A stretch of 7,114 nt of DNA from assembly GCA_020344295.1 (NCBI GenBank), contig CP070819.1:464054-471167 (forward strand), read 5' to 3'. Positions 1-5,912 of the stretch are shown piece by piece. Source of the DNA: Dehalococcoidia bacterium (GTDB lineage Bacteria > Chloroflexota > Dehalococcoidia > SZUA-161). Position 1 is the stretch's first letter; every line of letters starts with the position of its first letter. Made by a program: the position numbers and the translations under genes. The notes beneath the pieces are model-generated. The model was not told the DNA's origin. It searched no databases and saw nothing but the letters and a program-made list of their open reading frames with translations.

Positions 1-16
1 CGATATCTTTCTTCAT
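1..16 (-). CDS. Start of an unidentified gene, cut by the window edge
   Basis: On the minus strand an ATG follows a perfect AGGAGG Shine-Dalgarno site (bases 20-25) with a short 3-nt spacer. Five codons are visible, reading M-K-K-D-I before the sequence ends. The start lies 31 nt after the stop codon of the thioredoxin-domain gene and points the same way, so it is probably the next gene in that transcription unit. Nothing can be said about its function. The main support is the ribosome binding site; a chance ATG remains possible. Confidence 0.5.
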
Positions 17-19
17 GGT

Positions 20-25
20 CCTCCT
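20..25 (-). promoter_or_regulatory. Ribosome binding site AGGAGG of the left-edge gene
   Basis: The minus strand reads AGGAGG-ACC-ATG. The match to the anti-Shine-Dalgarno sequence is full length and is the main evidence that a new gene begins at base 16. The spacer is shorter than usual. Confidence 0.5.
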
Positions 26-47
26 ACTAAGCAACTTTTAATCACTT

Positions 48-2099
48 CTAATCGAGCAGGCCCAGCAGAGCCTCGGGATCGGTTACAGGAGTCTGGCAGA
101 TGTAGCTTTCACACACATAAGCTGTGGGTTTGTTGTCTATCATATCCCTGTCGCGTAACAGTGGGATGCCGTTGGCAGGTGCCGATTGGTCGGGGCTCAA
201 ACCAGCGATAACCGCGCCGGGCATGTAGCGTTGCTTGATGACCTTAATCAAAGACTTCATTGCTGGGTCATGCAGACTGCCGAATATAGCTATCTCCTTG
301 GGCTGGCTTAAATATAAATCCAGAGCACAGAGCCACTGACTGAAGCCGGAGGGATAACGTGTCAGAAAATCATGCACGGAGCGAATAGCCGCTGCCGCCA
401 GTTTCTCATGCTCTCTACTATCGGTCAATCTAGCCAAGTGGATAAGGACAGATGCTGCCATTGCGGAACCCGATGGCAGGGCGTTATCGAAGATGTTTCG
501 CGGCCGGACCACGAGTGCCTCCTGTCGATAGCCACTATCATAGAAGCATCCGTGGACGTCGTCCCAGAATTGACTGATCATCGCTGTGGCAAGCTTACGT
601 GCGGCATTCAGCCAACGGGGATCAAAAGTAGCCTCATAGAGTGACAATAATCCGTCGCAAATAAGCGCGTGGTCGAGAAGATAGCCGGGGATTTTAGCAT
701 GACCATCCTTGTATGCGTGCTTTAGCAGTTCGACATCCCGATCCAACATCGTGTCCAACAGGAAATTTGCGTTGTTGATTGCTGCCTGGAGATAGTCCTC
801 CCGGTCCAGCACTAAGGCAGCCTCAGCAAGGATGGAGAGCATCAGACCGTTCCAATCTGTCAGCACCTTATTATCCAAGTGCGGAGCAATTCGCTGTACC
901 CGCTTTTCCCGCAGTCGAGCTTTTATTCCTGCGATTCTAGCCTCGATTTCATCGGAGGAGAGGCCAAGCTCCGTCGTCAATGATTCGGTTTCGATCACCT
1001 GGTTCAGGATATTAGAGCCCTCGAAGTTCCCCTGATCAGTTACACCAAAGTACTTTATGGCTATCTGTCCGTCATCTTCACCCAGGGCTTCAACGATCTC
1101 GCCCGGTGTCCAGACATAGTATTTCCCCTCGACGCCTTCGCTATCAGCATCCTGAGCAGAGTAAAATCCGCCCTCTGAGTCCTGCATTTCTCTAAGGACG
1201 TAGTCTAGTGTTTCCTTGACGATACGACGATAAAGCGGCTTACCCGTAGCCTGATATCCATGGAGATATAGCCGTGCCAGCAGGGCATTATCGTATAGCA
1301 TCTTCTCAAAATGGGGCACCAGCCAGTGATCATCAACACTGTATCGATGAAAGCCTCCCCCGATTTGATCGTAGATACCGCCCCTGGCCATGTTGTTCAG
1401 TGTGTGTTCCACCATCGCCAAGGCTTCATCGTTGCCATGGCGGTAGTGATATTGCAGCAGAAACTCGAAAACCATGGGTTGTGGGAACTTCGGGGCTGTG
1501 CCCAGGCCACCGTTACGCTTATCGAATTCGGATTTGAGTCGAGTAAAGGCGGCGTGAATTATCTCAGTCGTCAGCGGTTCAACCGAGCGTTGGAGTTCCT
1601 GCGAGCGGTTAAGATGGGTGATTACATCGTCAGCAGCAGCTTTGACCTCACCCCTCCGGGTTCTGTATGCCTGCACTACCATCTTCAGCACCTTGGGAAA
1701 ACCCGGCATCCCTTGTCGGTCTTCCGGTGGGAAATATGTGCCGCCGAAGAACGGCCTTTTATCCGGCGCCAGAAATACCGTAAGCGGCCATCCCCCTCTT
1801 CCGGTCATGGCCTGTACAGCCTCCATATAGACCGCGTCGAGGTCGGGCCGCTCTTCACGATCAACCTTGATGTTTACGAAGTACTCGTTCATTATGTTTG
1901 CGATATATTCGTTTTCGAACGATTCCCGCTCCATGACATGGCACCAATGGCATGCGGAGTAGCCTATGCTGAGCAGAACAGGCCTGTCCTCCTGGATTGC
2001 ACGGTTAAATGCCTCCTCACCCCACGGATACCAGTCCACGGGATTCTGAGCGTGCTGTAAAAGATACGGGCTTGTTTCGCCAATTAAACGGTTTGGCAT
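48..2099 (-). CDS. Thioredoxin-domain protein of the DUF255/YyaL (SPATA20) family
   Basis: This 683-residue protein has the usual length and layout of the family that includes B. subtilis YyaL and animal SPATA20. The N-terminal thioredoxin-like (DsbH-type) domain covers roughly residues 1-165. It has the characteristic opening [19 protein letters not shown] and a redox motif C50-H-W-C53, followed by VDREERPD (79-86) and a GGWP segment near 102. The rest (about 190-600) resembles an alpha/alpha six-hairpin toroid like those of glycosidases and N-acylglucosamine epimerases, with [13 protein letters not shown] and [11 protein letters not shown] motifs. No signal peptide is visible, so it is probably cytoplasmic. 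The biochemical reaction is not established for this family; CXXC suggests thiol chemistry. The start matches the conserved family N-terminus although no good Shine-Dalgarno site precedes it. It begins 56 nt after the small Cys-rich gene and is probably cotranscribed with it. Confidence 0.93.
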   Translation of the reverse strand: MPNRLIGETSPYLLQHAQNPVDWYPWGEEAFNRAIQEDRPVLLSIGYSACHWCHVMERESFENEYIANIMNEYFVNIKVDREERPDLDAVYMEAVQAMTGRGGWPLTVFLAPDKRPFFGGTYFPPEDRQGMPGFPKVLKMVVQAYRTRRGEVKAAADDVITHLNRSQELQRSVEPLTTEIIHAAFTRLKSEFDKRNGGLGTAPKFPQPMVFEFLLQYHYRHGNDEALAMVEHTLNNMARGGIYDQIGGGFHRYSVDDHWLVPHFEKMLYDNALLARLYLHGYQATGKPLYRRIVKETLDYVLREMQDSEGGFYSAQDADSEGVEGKYYVWTPGEIVEALGEDDGQIAIKYFGVTDQGNFEGSNILNQVIETESLTTELGLSSDEIEARIAGIKARLREKRVQRIAPHLDNKVLTDWNGLMLSILAEAALVLDREDYLQAAINNANFLLDTMLDRDVELLKHAYKDGHAKIPGYLLDHALICDGLLSLYEATFDPRWLNAARKLATAMISQFWDDVHGCFYDSGYRQEALVVRPRNIFDNALPSGSAMAASVLIHLARLTDSREHEKLAAAAIRSVHDFLTRYPSGFSQWLCALDLYLSQPKEIAIFGSLHDPAMKSLIKVIKQRYMPGAVIAGLSPDQSAPANGIPLLRDRDMIDNKPTAYVCESYICQTPVTDPEALLGLLD

Positions 2100-2155
2100 G
2101 CTAAGCTCAATCGCAGTTCTTTATCCGGAGGAATAGGATATAGGAGAATATGCCT

Positions 2156-2308
2156 TTATTTGTGCTCCCCCGTCATGTGTTGGCAGCCGTGACAGCCGCC
2201 GCACCCGGCACCTAGGGCACAGGACTCACAGCAGTATGTCTGGCCATCTTTGACATAACCATCTCCTTCGTAGTTGCATCCACATATCGGACATACTCTA
2301 TCAGTCAT
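2156..2308 (-). CDS. Small metallothionein-like Cys-rich protein, 50 aa
   Basis: A 50-codon frame on the minus strand starts at ATG 2308 and ends with TAA. It contains nine cysteines (6, 9, 11, 26, 27, 30, 36, 39, 42) and histidines at 40, 44 and 49. The order is a CPICGC cluster, a short aromatic linker, then TYCCESCA and CGGCHGCQH. Cyanobacterial and pseudomonad metallothioneins (SmtA/BmtA type) also have nine Cys in about 55 residues, with an N-terminal Cys cluster and a central YYC(C/S)EACA motif, so binding of zinc or a similar thiophilic metal is likely. An AGAGG site lies 10 nt upstream of the ATG. The gene sits between the MetE-like gene and the thioredoxin-domain gene and has its own candidate promoter. 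The alternative is a small zinc-ribbon protein of another family. The cysteine pattern is observed; metal binding is inferred. Confidence 0.82.
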   Translation of the reverse strand: MTDRVCPICGCNYEGDGYVKDGQTYCCESCALGAGCGGCHGCQHMTGEHK

Positions 2309-2342
2309 TCCGTTCTAACCTCTTTCTCTCATAGTCTTCAAA

Positions 2343-2363
2343 ATTATAGGAATTACTATTATA
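2343..2363 (-). promoter_or_regulatory. Candidate promoter/operator of the metallothionein-like gene
   Basis: Two perfect TATAAT hexamers occur on the minus strand, at 2358-2363 and 2343-2348. The -35 regions are weak: for the first, the best match (GAGACA) is only 15 bp away. An imperfect 20-bp palindrome (2343-2362, inner arms ATAG and CTAT around GAATTA) spans both boxes. A repressor bound there would block either -10 element, as SmtB/ArsR-type regulators do at metallothionein promoters, but no regulator gene is in the window. Confidence 0.35.
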
Positions 2364-2405
2364 CGCGTATGTGACTTTTGTCTCATGCGTGATGGAACCC
2401 GGTTA

Positions 2406-3494
2406 CTACATTCCGTACTTGTCTTTCAGACTTTGCGACATCTCCCTCAAGTAGCCGAATGCACGCTCTACCAGTCTCTCCTCAATACTGGAGCCGGTGC
2501 CATTTTCCGTTATTGGGCAGGCTGCCTCACCAGCCGCGCCAACCTGCCCAATATTCTTGAGGCAACATCTCGCTGGGGCCAGCAATGATTGGGAGACGAT
2601 CAGCTCTAATGTAAGCCCGGTGTTCTGGGACATCGATTCCCAGTAACCGACGAGCCTTTGCCCCAGAGACTCCGGCGTTTCCCCATCAAGGTTGGTGGAA
2701 TCCGTGGGCACGATTCCCCAACAGATGATCCCGCCGTCCCGCATGAATCTGGCCGCCGCGCTCGAGTATTCACTAGGCATAGTCTCGATTTGATAGGCAT
2801 CGAAGGACAGGATATCAATCCCCAGCTCCAGTAAATAGGGCAGGTTCACGTTTGCACATAGATGCAGCGCCCTGGGCCGATCAAGGCCGCTCACGAAATC
2901 CAAATAGTCGTTCCGGGCCTGGATATCATCGTATCCAGAAAGACTACTGAATACCCAGCCTAGTCCGGGCTCGTCTAACCAGACGAAAGCATTGTCGTTA
3001 TGTACCCTCAACTCCCGACACTGCACATTGGTCTTTCTCTGGAAGAAATCGAAAAGTATACTCCGTATCTCATCGCTGTAGATAATCGACTTGTCGTTCT
3101 CATCGACAATTTTAAAACCGAAGCTGATCGGCCCTGTGATCTGGCCTCGAATGGCGTGATAGCCTCTAAGGTCCTTCGAAAGGAACGAGTGATATACCGC
3201 TGAATAGTCTTCGCTGAGTGTGAAGGTTGCGGGATCACCCAGCTTCTGGGAGTAGTTCGCGAGTTCATTTTCGAATCTTGAGCTGTCAAACAAGACCCTC
3301 TCATTCTGGGGTTCGACGACTATTCCGGGTAAGTTCTGTGAGGATTGAGCATACATGTCCTCGTAGAAGCTTACCTTAGGCAGTTGGGTCCAGAATGGTA
3401 TGTCAAGGCTAAGCGCGAGACTTAGCGCCCTGTCAATCTCGCGATGAGGCATAATACCCATGGCGGTCGTTTTGCATCCTGCCTGTATCTGCAT
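2406..3494 (-). CDS. MetE-like protein (core-type, UROD/MetE superfamily)
   Basis: This 362-residue protein matches only the C-terminal catalytic barrel of cobalamin-independent methionine synthase; the N-terminal folate-binding half (classical MetE is about 750 residues) is absent. Visible marks are MGIMPH near 12-17, DIPFWTQLPKVSFYEDMY (31-48), ITGPISFGF (119-127), LDEPG (173-177), H211-x-C213 and a Cys in LAPARCCLKN (C310 best aligned). H-x-C plus the distal Cys fit the zinc site that activates homocysteine in MetE. D232 (SFDAY) lies near where MetE has its Glu ligand. Short relatives (MesA-MesD groups) make methionine from methyl donors other than methyl-folate, often corrinoid proteins. 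Which group this belongs to cannot be told, and a different methyl acceptor is possible. The ATG is preceded by GGAG with a 5-nt spacer. It ends TAG-TAA. No corrinoid-protein gene is adjacent in the window. Confidence 0.78.
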   Translation of the reverse strand: MQIQAGCKTTAMGIMPHREIDRALSLALSLDIPFWTQLPKVSFYEDMYAQSSQNLPGIVVEPQNERVLFDSSRFENELANYSQKLGDPATFTLSEDYSAVYHSFLSKDLRGYHAIRGQITGPISFGFKIVDENDKSIIYSDEIRSILFDFFQRKTNVQCRELRVHNDNAFVWLDEPGLGWVFSSLSGYDDIQARNDYLDFVSGLDRPRALHLCANVNLPYLLELGIDILSFDAYQIETMPSEYSSAAARFMRDGGIICWGIVPTDSTNLDGETPESLGQRLVGYWESMSQNTGLTLELIVSQSLLAPARCCLKNIGQVGAAGEAACPITENGTGSSIEERLVERAFGYLREMSQSLKDKYGM

Positions 3495-3583
3495 GCAAAC
3501 TCCGATCGAATTGCCCCGTAATTGTTTCCGTAAACGCAGAAAGCGATATGCGATACTAGACGTATTGTATCAGGTGATCAGGA

Positions 3584-3595
3584 GAATCGCGATTC
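3584..3595. repeat. Perfect 12-bp palindrome in the lipoprotein/MetE-like intergenic gap
   Basis: GAATCGCGATTC is fully symmetric. Next to it, GAATCC (3599-3604) and GGATTC (3611-3616) form another inverted pair, and CCAGAA/TTCTGG (3603-3608/3614-3619) a third that competes with it. The 170-bp gap thus holds several overlapping dyads ahead of the MetE-like gene. They could be an operator or RNA structure; no intrinsic terminator T-tract follows. Confidence 0.4.
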
Positions 3596-3636
3596 ATTGA
3601 ATCCAGAAGGGGATTCTGGCAAAGCTAGAAACAGGC

Positions 3637-3654
3637 TGGGTCCACTGGGACCTA
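3637..3654 (-). terminator. Weak candidate terminator hairpin after the lipoprotein gene
   Basis: Ten bases after the lipoprotein stop codon, GGTCC and GGACC pair around a 4-base loop, extendable by a G-T and a T-A pair to seven pairs. On the minus strand the following bases are CAGCCTGTTTCT, with no real U-tract. Position favours a 3' end structure, but the tail argues against a standard intrinsic terminator. Confidence 0.25.
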
Positions 3655-3664
3655 CTTGGATCCG

Positions 3665-5065
3665 CTATTGTTGAACATACTTTATCGTGGTGTAGTCGTA
3701 GTAGGTCGTGTTGCCGGTACTACTTCCGGTGACATAGATGTTCCCCGTATCTTCCACGGCCATGGAATAGACCATGTCGAGGCCCTCGGCGGGCCCATCG
3801 TAGCGAATGGCCCAAAGCTGGTTTCCATCATTATCATATTTTATCGTGGCGTAGTCATAGCGATACCTGCTGCCACGGCTCCATCCACTGACATAAACAT
3901 TCTGGGAAATATCTAAACCTATCTTCCGTGAGACATCTTCACTGCTCATAGGCCCGTCGTAGCGCGCGTCCCAGAGCAGATCACCATTGCTGTTGTACTT
4001 CAACGTAGTATAGTCCGCTCCGGTGCCACTGCCCTGACTCCAACCTGTGATGTAGACATCACCAAAGCTGTCCACTACAAGGTCACAGGCGTTATCTTCG
4101 CCACTTGCCGGCCCATCATAGCGCGCCTCCCATAGCAAGTCCCCGTTGTTGCTGTACATAATAGTTGCATAGTCAGCACGAGTGCCATTACCTTGGCTCC
4201 AGCCGGTTATATATACATTGCCCAGAACATCAACTGCAATATTTTGAGCCTTGTCATCCCCCCCCATCGGCCCATCATAGCGCACAACCCACAGTTGGTT
4301 ACCTTCGCTGTCATATTTCAATGTTGTATAGTCTGCTCCAGTACCATTGCCCTGACTCCAACCGGTAATAAAAACATTGGCCCATCCATCAACAGCAATG
4401 GCGTAGCCCCTATCATCACCACTGATTGGCCCGTTATAACGCGCTACCCAGAGCTGGTTCCCATTGCTGTCGTACTTAATCGTAGCACAATCGGAGCCAG
4501 TATCATTGCTCTGGCTCCATCCAGTAATATAGATGTTGCTCGAAAAATCACTGGCAATTGCATGAGCCAGATCATAGCCGCTGGCCGGTCCATCGTAACG
4601 CGCGACCCAGAGTTGGTTTCCCTGCCCATCGTACTTTATAGTGGTGCCGTCAGCATCGGTACCATTGCCTTGGCTCCAGCCAGTAACATAAAGATTACCT
4701 GAGATATCAAGCACCAGATCAAGTGCCCAGTCCTCCGCGTTTGCCGAACCGTTATAGCGCGCTACCCATAGGCAGTTGCCATCGTTGTCGTACTTCACAG
4801 TTGCATAGTCGTTGGAGCTGCTGTCACCCCAGCTATACCCAGTGACGTAGATATTACCCAAGCTATCTATAGCGATGGCTTGCCCGCCATCATCATAGGC
4901 TGTTTCGCCACCGTACCTAGAAACCCAAGCTTCAGCTACATTGTCTTCATCCGCTGTAGGAAGTAATAGGTTACATCCACACGTAGAAATTCCAAGGACT
5001 GTGATTACAATCGCTATAACCAGAACGGCATAACGTCTACTCAGGCTTCTTAACTCTGCTGTCAT
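3665..5065 (-). CDS. Secreted lipoprotein with SBBP-type beta-propeller repeats
   Basis: The 466-residue protein has a basic N-terminus (R6, R10, R11), a hydrophobic stretch (12-28) and a Cys pair, ISTCGCN, giving lipidation at C29 or, more likely by the Gly at -1, at C31. The rest is one beta-propeller. Seven complete repeats of exactly 53 residues run from 60 to 430, each built on GNxYxTGWSQGNG, DYxTxKYDxxGxQLW and ARYDGP elements, and an eighth partial repeat covers 431-466. The missing last strand of repeat 8 is supplied by residues 44-59 (AWVSRYGG). The motifs match the SBBP beta-propeller repeat. It should sit on the outer face of the membrane; ligand and role are unknown. A TTGACA-N17-TAGCAT promoter precedes it with a leader of about 46 nt. 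No clear Shine-Dalgarno site precedes the ATG, so the exact start is less certain than the gene. Confidence 0.88.
   Translation of the reverse strand: MTAELRSLSRRYAVLVIAIVITVLGISTCGCNLLLPTADEDNVAEAWVSRYGGETAYDDGGQAIAIDSLGNIYVTGYSWGDSSSNDYATVKYDNDGNCLWVARYNGSANAEDWALDLVLDISGNLYVTGWSQGNGTDADGTTIKYDGQGNQLWVARYDGPASGYDLAHAIASDFSSNIYITGWSQSNDTGSDCATIKYDSNGNQLWVARYNGPISGDDRGYAIAVDGWANVFITGWSQGNGTGADYTTLKYDSEGNQLWVVRYDGPMGGDDKAQNIAVDVLGNVYITGWSQGNGTRADYATIMYSNNGDLLWEARYDGPASGEDNACDLVVDSFGDVYITGWSQGSGTGADYTTLKYNSNGDLLWDARYDGPMSSEDVSRKIGLDISQNVYVSGWSRGSRYRYDYATIKYDNDGNQLWAIRYDGPAEGLDMVYSMAVEDTGNIYVTGSSTGNTTYYDYTTIKYVQQ
3668..4888 (-). repeat. Tandem 159-bp coding repeat (7 full copies and one of 108 bp)
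   Basis: The propeller repeats keep a strict 53-codon period with no insertion or deletion in seven consecutive copies. Copies 4, 5 and 6 share the GWSQG(N/S)GT core and are the most alike; the terminal copies are more diverged. Near-identical blocks such as the one encoding GWSQGNGT recur in DNA with synonymous differences, suggesting old duplications rather than recent slippage. Confidence 0.85.
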
Positions 5066-5117
5066 TACACAGTCAATCGGGGGCTATTTGTAGTATGAAG
5101 ACCGTTTTTCCATGTAA

Positions 5118-5146
5118 ATGCTACCAACGCGTATATGGGCTGTCAA
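5118..5146 (-). promoter_or_regulatory. Promoter of the lipoprotein gene
   Basis: The minus strand reads TTGACA (5146-5141), a 17-bp spacer, then TAGCAT (5123-5118). The -35 is perfect consensus, the -10 matches four of six bases, and the spacing is ideal for sigma70. Transcription should start near 5111, leaving a leader of about 46 nt before the ATG. Confidence 0.65.
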
Positions 5147-5165
5147 TAGTGAAAGCAGTGCACAG

Positions 5166-5195
5166 CCTGATTCCCACGCTCAGGGAATAGTCAGG
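5166..5195. repeat. Interrupted inverted repeat between the nitroreductase and lipoprotein genes
   Basis: CCTGATTCCC pairs with GGGAA-tag-TCAGG around a 7-base loop, giving ten pairs with a 3-nt bulge. It lies 45 bp beyond the end of the nitroreductase frame and about 20 bp upstream of the lipoprotein -35 box. It lacks a T-tract on either side, so it is either a weak 3' structure or a regulator site. Confidence 0.35.
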
Positions 5196-5239
5196 AGAAG
5201 CAGTTATTATGTTCAGTAGCATAGTAGAATCTGCGGTAG

Positions 5240-5596
5240 CTAAAACTTCTCAATGTGTATCTTTGATCGGTCGAATTCATCATCTGTGTGCTCTGGAAGC
5301 ACCTCGTCGGGATAACCTATCGGCATCATGCACTGCACGCGGTATCGGTCCGGGATTTCCAGCAGCTGTTTCACATAATCCTCCGCATTACCATGATCTC
5401 CTGTTGCATCCGCGACTTGAACGAAACAGCTTGCCAGCCCTTGATTGACCGCTTCGAGATGTATATGCTCTGCGCATATGGACGCGTCCTCTTTAAATCT
5501 GCGCCCCGTATCAATATCATAGCAAACCACTATGGCGATCGGCGCACCCTTGACAAAGAAGGAATAGGGAGTGGCTTCGGAGAGTGCCTTTTTCAT
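5240..5596 (-). CDS. Nitroreductase, C-terminal part (split or frameshifted gene)
   Basis: These 118 codons carry the rest of the flavin-dependent nitroreductase fold that begins in the frame just upstream. KKALSEA and APIAIVVCYD continue the family pattern directly after the upstream FIVVRNDK. Next come an ICAEHIHLEAVNQGLASCFVQ helix, LLEIPDRYRVQCMMPIGYP (the conserved nucleotide-site loop region) and a typical ending KIHIEKF. The frame opens with ATG overlapping the upstream TGA as ATGA, and GAGG lies 8 nt before it. Translation could restart here, giving a two-chain enzyme; alternatively one base has been lost and the gene is broken. The preserved sequence downstream argues against old decay. 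On its own it lacks the FMN-phosphate-binding N-terminus. The substrate cannot be predicted. Confidence 0.75.
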   Translation of the reverse strand: MKKALSEATPYSFFVKGAPIAIVVCYDIDTGRRFKEDASICAEHIHLEAVNQGLASCFVQVADATGDHGNAEDYVKQLLEIPDRYRVQCMMPIGYPDEVLPEHTDDEFDRSKIHIEKF

Positions 5597-5751
5597 TTAT
5601 CGTTCCTCACAACGATAAATTCCCAAGCTATTTTCCCCCGCGAAGAGGGGGCGAACATAGCTGCTGTCAGGATCTCCCTTAATACTGTATCCTCAATATC
5701 CTCAGGTAGATAGGAGCGTATACTTCTTCGTTTTCTTATTACGTCGAGCAT
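5593..5751 (-). CDS. Nitroreductase, N-terminal part (split or frameshifted gene)
   Basis: The 52 codons begin MLDVIRKRRSIRSYLPEDI and end FIVVRNDK-stop. RKRRSIR is the FMN-binding Arg/Ser segment of nitroreductases, and APSSRGKIAWEFIVV is the second family signature, with SRG in place of the commoner AGN. The start at 5751 is chosen because AGGAGG (5758-5763) lies exactly 6 nt upstream. A GTG eight codons earlier is in frame but falls inside a hairpin arm and adds residues that match nothing. The frame stops at the point where the family continues, so this is the first third of a protein normally about 170-200 residues long. It is transcribed away from the GAF/HPRT gene, and a TATAAT-like GATAAT lies at 5806-5811 on this strand without a convincing -35 box. 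Confidence 0.75.
   Translation of the reverse strand: MLDVIRKRRSIRSYLPEDIEDTVLREILTAAMFAPSSRGKIAWEFIVVRNDK
5595..5620 (-). repeat. Perfect 10-bp hairpin at the nitroreductase junction
   Basis: ATTTATCGTT and AACGATAAAT are exact reverse complements separated by six bases. In the minus-strand mRNA the loop is GUGAGG, which holds the Shine-Dalgarno-like GAGG for the second frame, and the AU of its AUG falls at the foot of the 3' arm. The same bases encode the family-conserved FIVVRNDK, so part of the symmetry may be coding constraint. Folding would hide the start codon unless ribosomes translating the first frame open it. Confidence 0.6.
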
Positions 5752-5757
5752 GCTGAG

Positions 5758-5763
5758 CCTCCT
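5758..5763 (-). promoter_or_regulatory. Ribosome binding site that fixes the nitroreductase start
   Basis: AGGAGG with a 6-nt spacer (CTCAGC) before ATG 5751 is a near-ideal site. It decides in favour of this ATG over the in-frame GTG at 5775, and it abuts the 14-bp hairpin just upstream. Confidence 0.8.
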
Positions 5764-5801
5764 GTTTCTGGACACAGCTTGATTGCCTGTGCCCAGAAAA
5801 C
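5764..5801 (-). repeat. 14-bp inverted repeat abutting the nitroreductase ribosome binding site
   Basis: GTTTCTGGACACAG (5764-5777) and CTGTGCCCAGAAAAC (5787-5801) pair over 14 positions with one mismatch (a possible G-U in RNA) and one extra base, around a 9-nt spacer. The left arm ends exactly where AGGAGG begins. It could be an operator for a dimeric repressor (TetR or MarR type) or a leader hairpin controlling access to the ribosome binding site. No regulator gene is adjacent. Confidence 0.6.
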
Positions 5802-5816
5802 GTTATTATCTTCAGT

Positions 5817-5845
5817 TTGCTTCGGATTTGTCCTTCACATATAAT
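5817..5845 (+). promoter_or_regulatory. Promoter of the GAF/nuclease-like/HPRT gene
   Basis: TTGCTT (5817-5822), a 17-bp spacer and a perfect TATAAT (5840-5845) form a sigma70-type promoter pointing into the gene. The start of transcription should be near 5852, about 60 nt before the ATG. Confidence 0.6.
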
Positions 5846-5855
5846 TGCATTTGCT

Positions 5856-5879
5856 ATCCCCTCTTTAAAAAGCAGGGAT
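5856..5879. repeat. Operator-like 24-bp dyad near the transcription start
   Basis: The outer arms ATCCC and GGGAT and the inner arms CTTT and AAAG are symmetric about a central AA, with two mismatched positions between them (9 of 12 pairs match). It begins 11 bp after the TATAAT box, where a repressor would block initiation. It could also fold in the 5' leader. Confidence 0.4.
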
Positions 5880-5912
5880 GATTGTCACTGAGGATATCAT
5901 GAGGGAGTGGTC

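Noticed and set aside
1311..2060. 249-codon open frame on the plus strand
   Set aside because: It lies wholly antisense to the DUF255 thioredoxin-domain gene, whose protein is strongly conserved, and its translation shows no recognisable domain.
2150..2215. 21-codon plus-strand frame with GGAG and GGAGG upstream
   Set aside because: It is antisense to the metallothionein-like gene, very short, with a 3-nt spacer and no recognisable protein; the Shine-Dalgarno match is probably coincidence.
4193..4702. 169-codon plus-strand frame with internally repeated sequence
   Set aside because: Its repetitiveness is inherited from the 159-bp propeller repeats on the opposite strand; no independent family features or good ribosome binding site were seen.
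3668..4888. CRISPR-like regularly spaced repeats
   Set aside because: The 159-bp period is coding, has no short identical repeat with unrelated spacers, and translates to a continuous propeller.
5593..5600. Programmed -1 frameshift in the nitroreductase
   Set aside because: The A-rich run follows the TGA rather than preceding it, and a -1 shift one codon earlier meets TAA; no slippery heptamer in the correct phase is present.
5288..5713. 141-codon plus-strand frame across the nitroreductase break
   Set aside because: It is antisense to both nitroreductase parts, which carry clear family motifs, and its own translation matches nothing I recognise.
5806..5840. Minus-strand promoter for the nitroreductase with GATAAT as -10
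   Set aside because: GATAAT at 5806-5811 is plausible but no acceptable -35 hexamer lies 16-18 bp upstream, so it was not listed as a feature.
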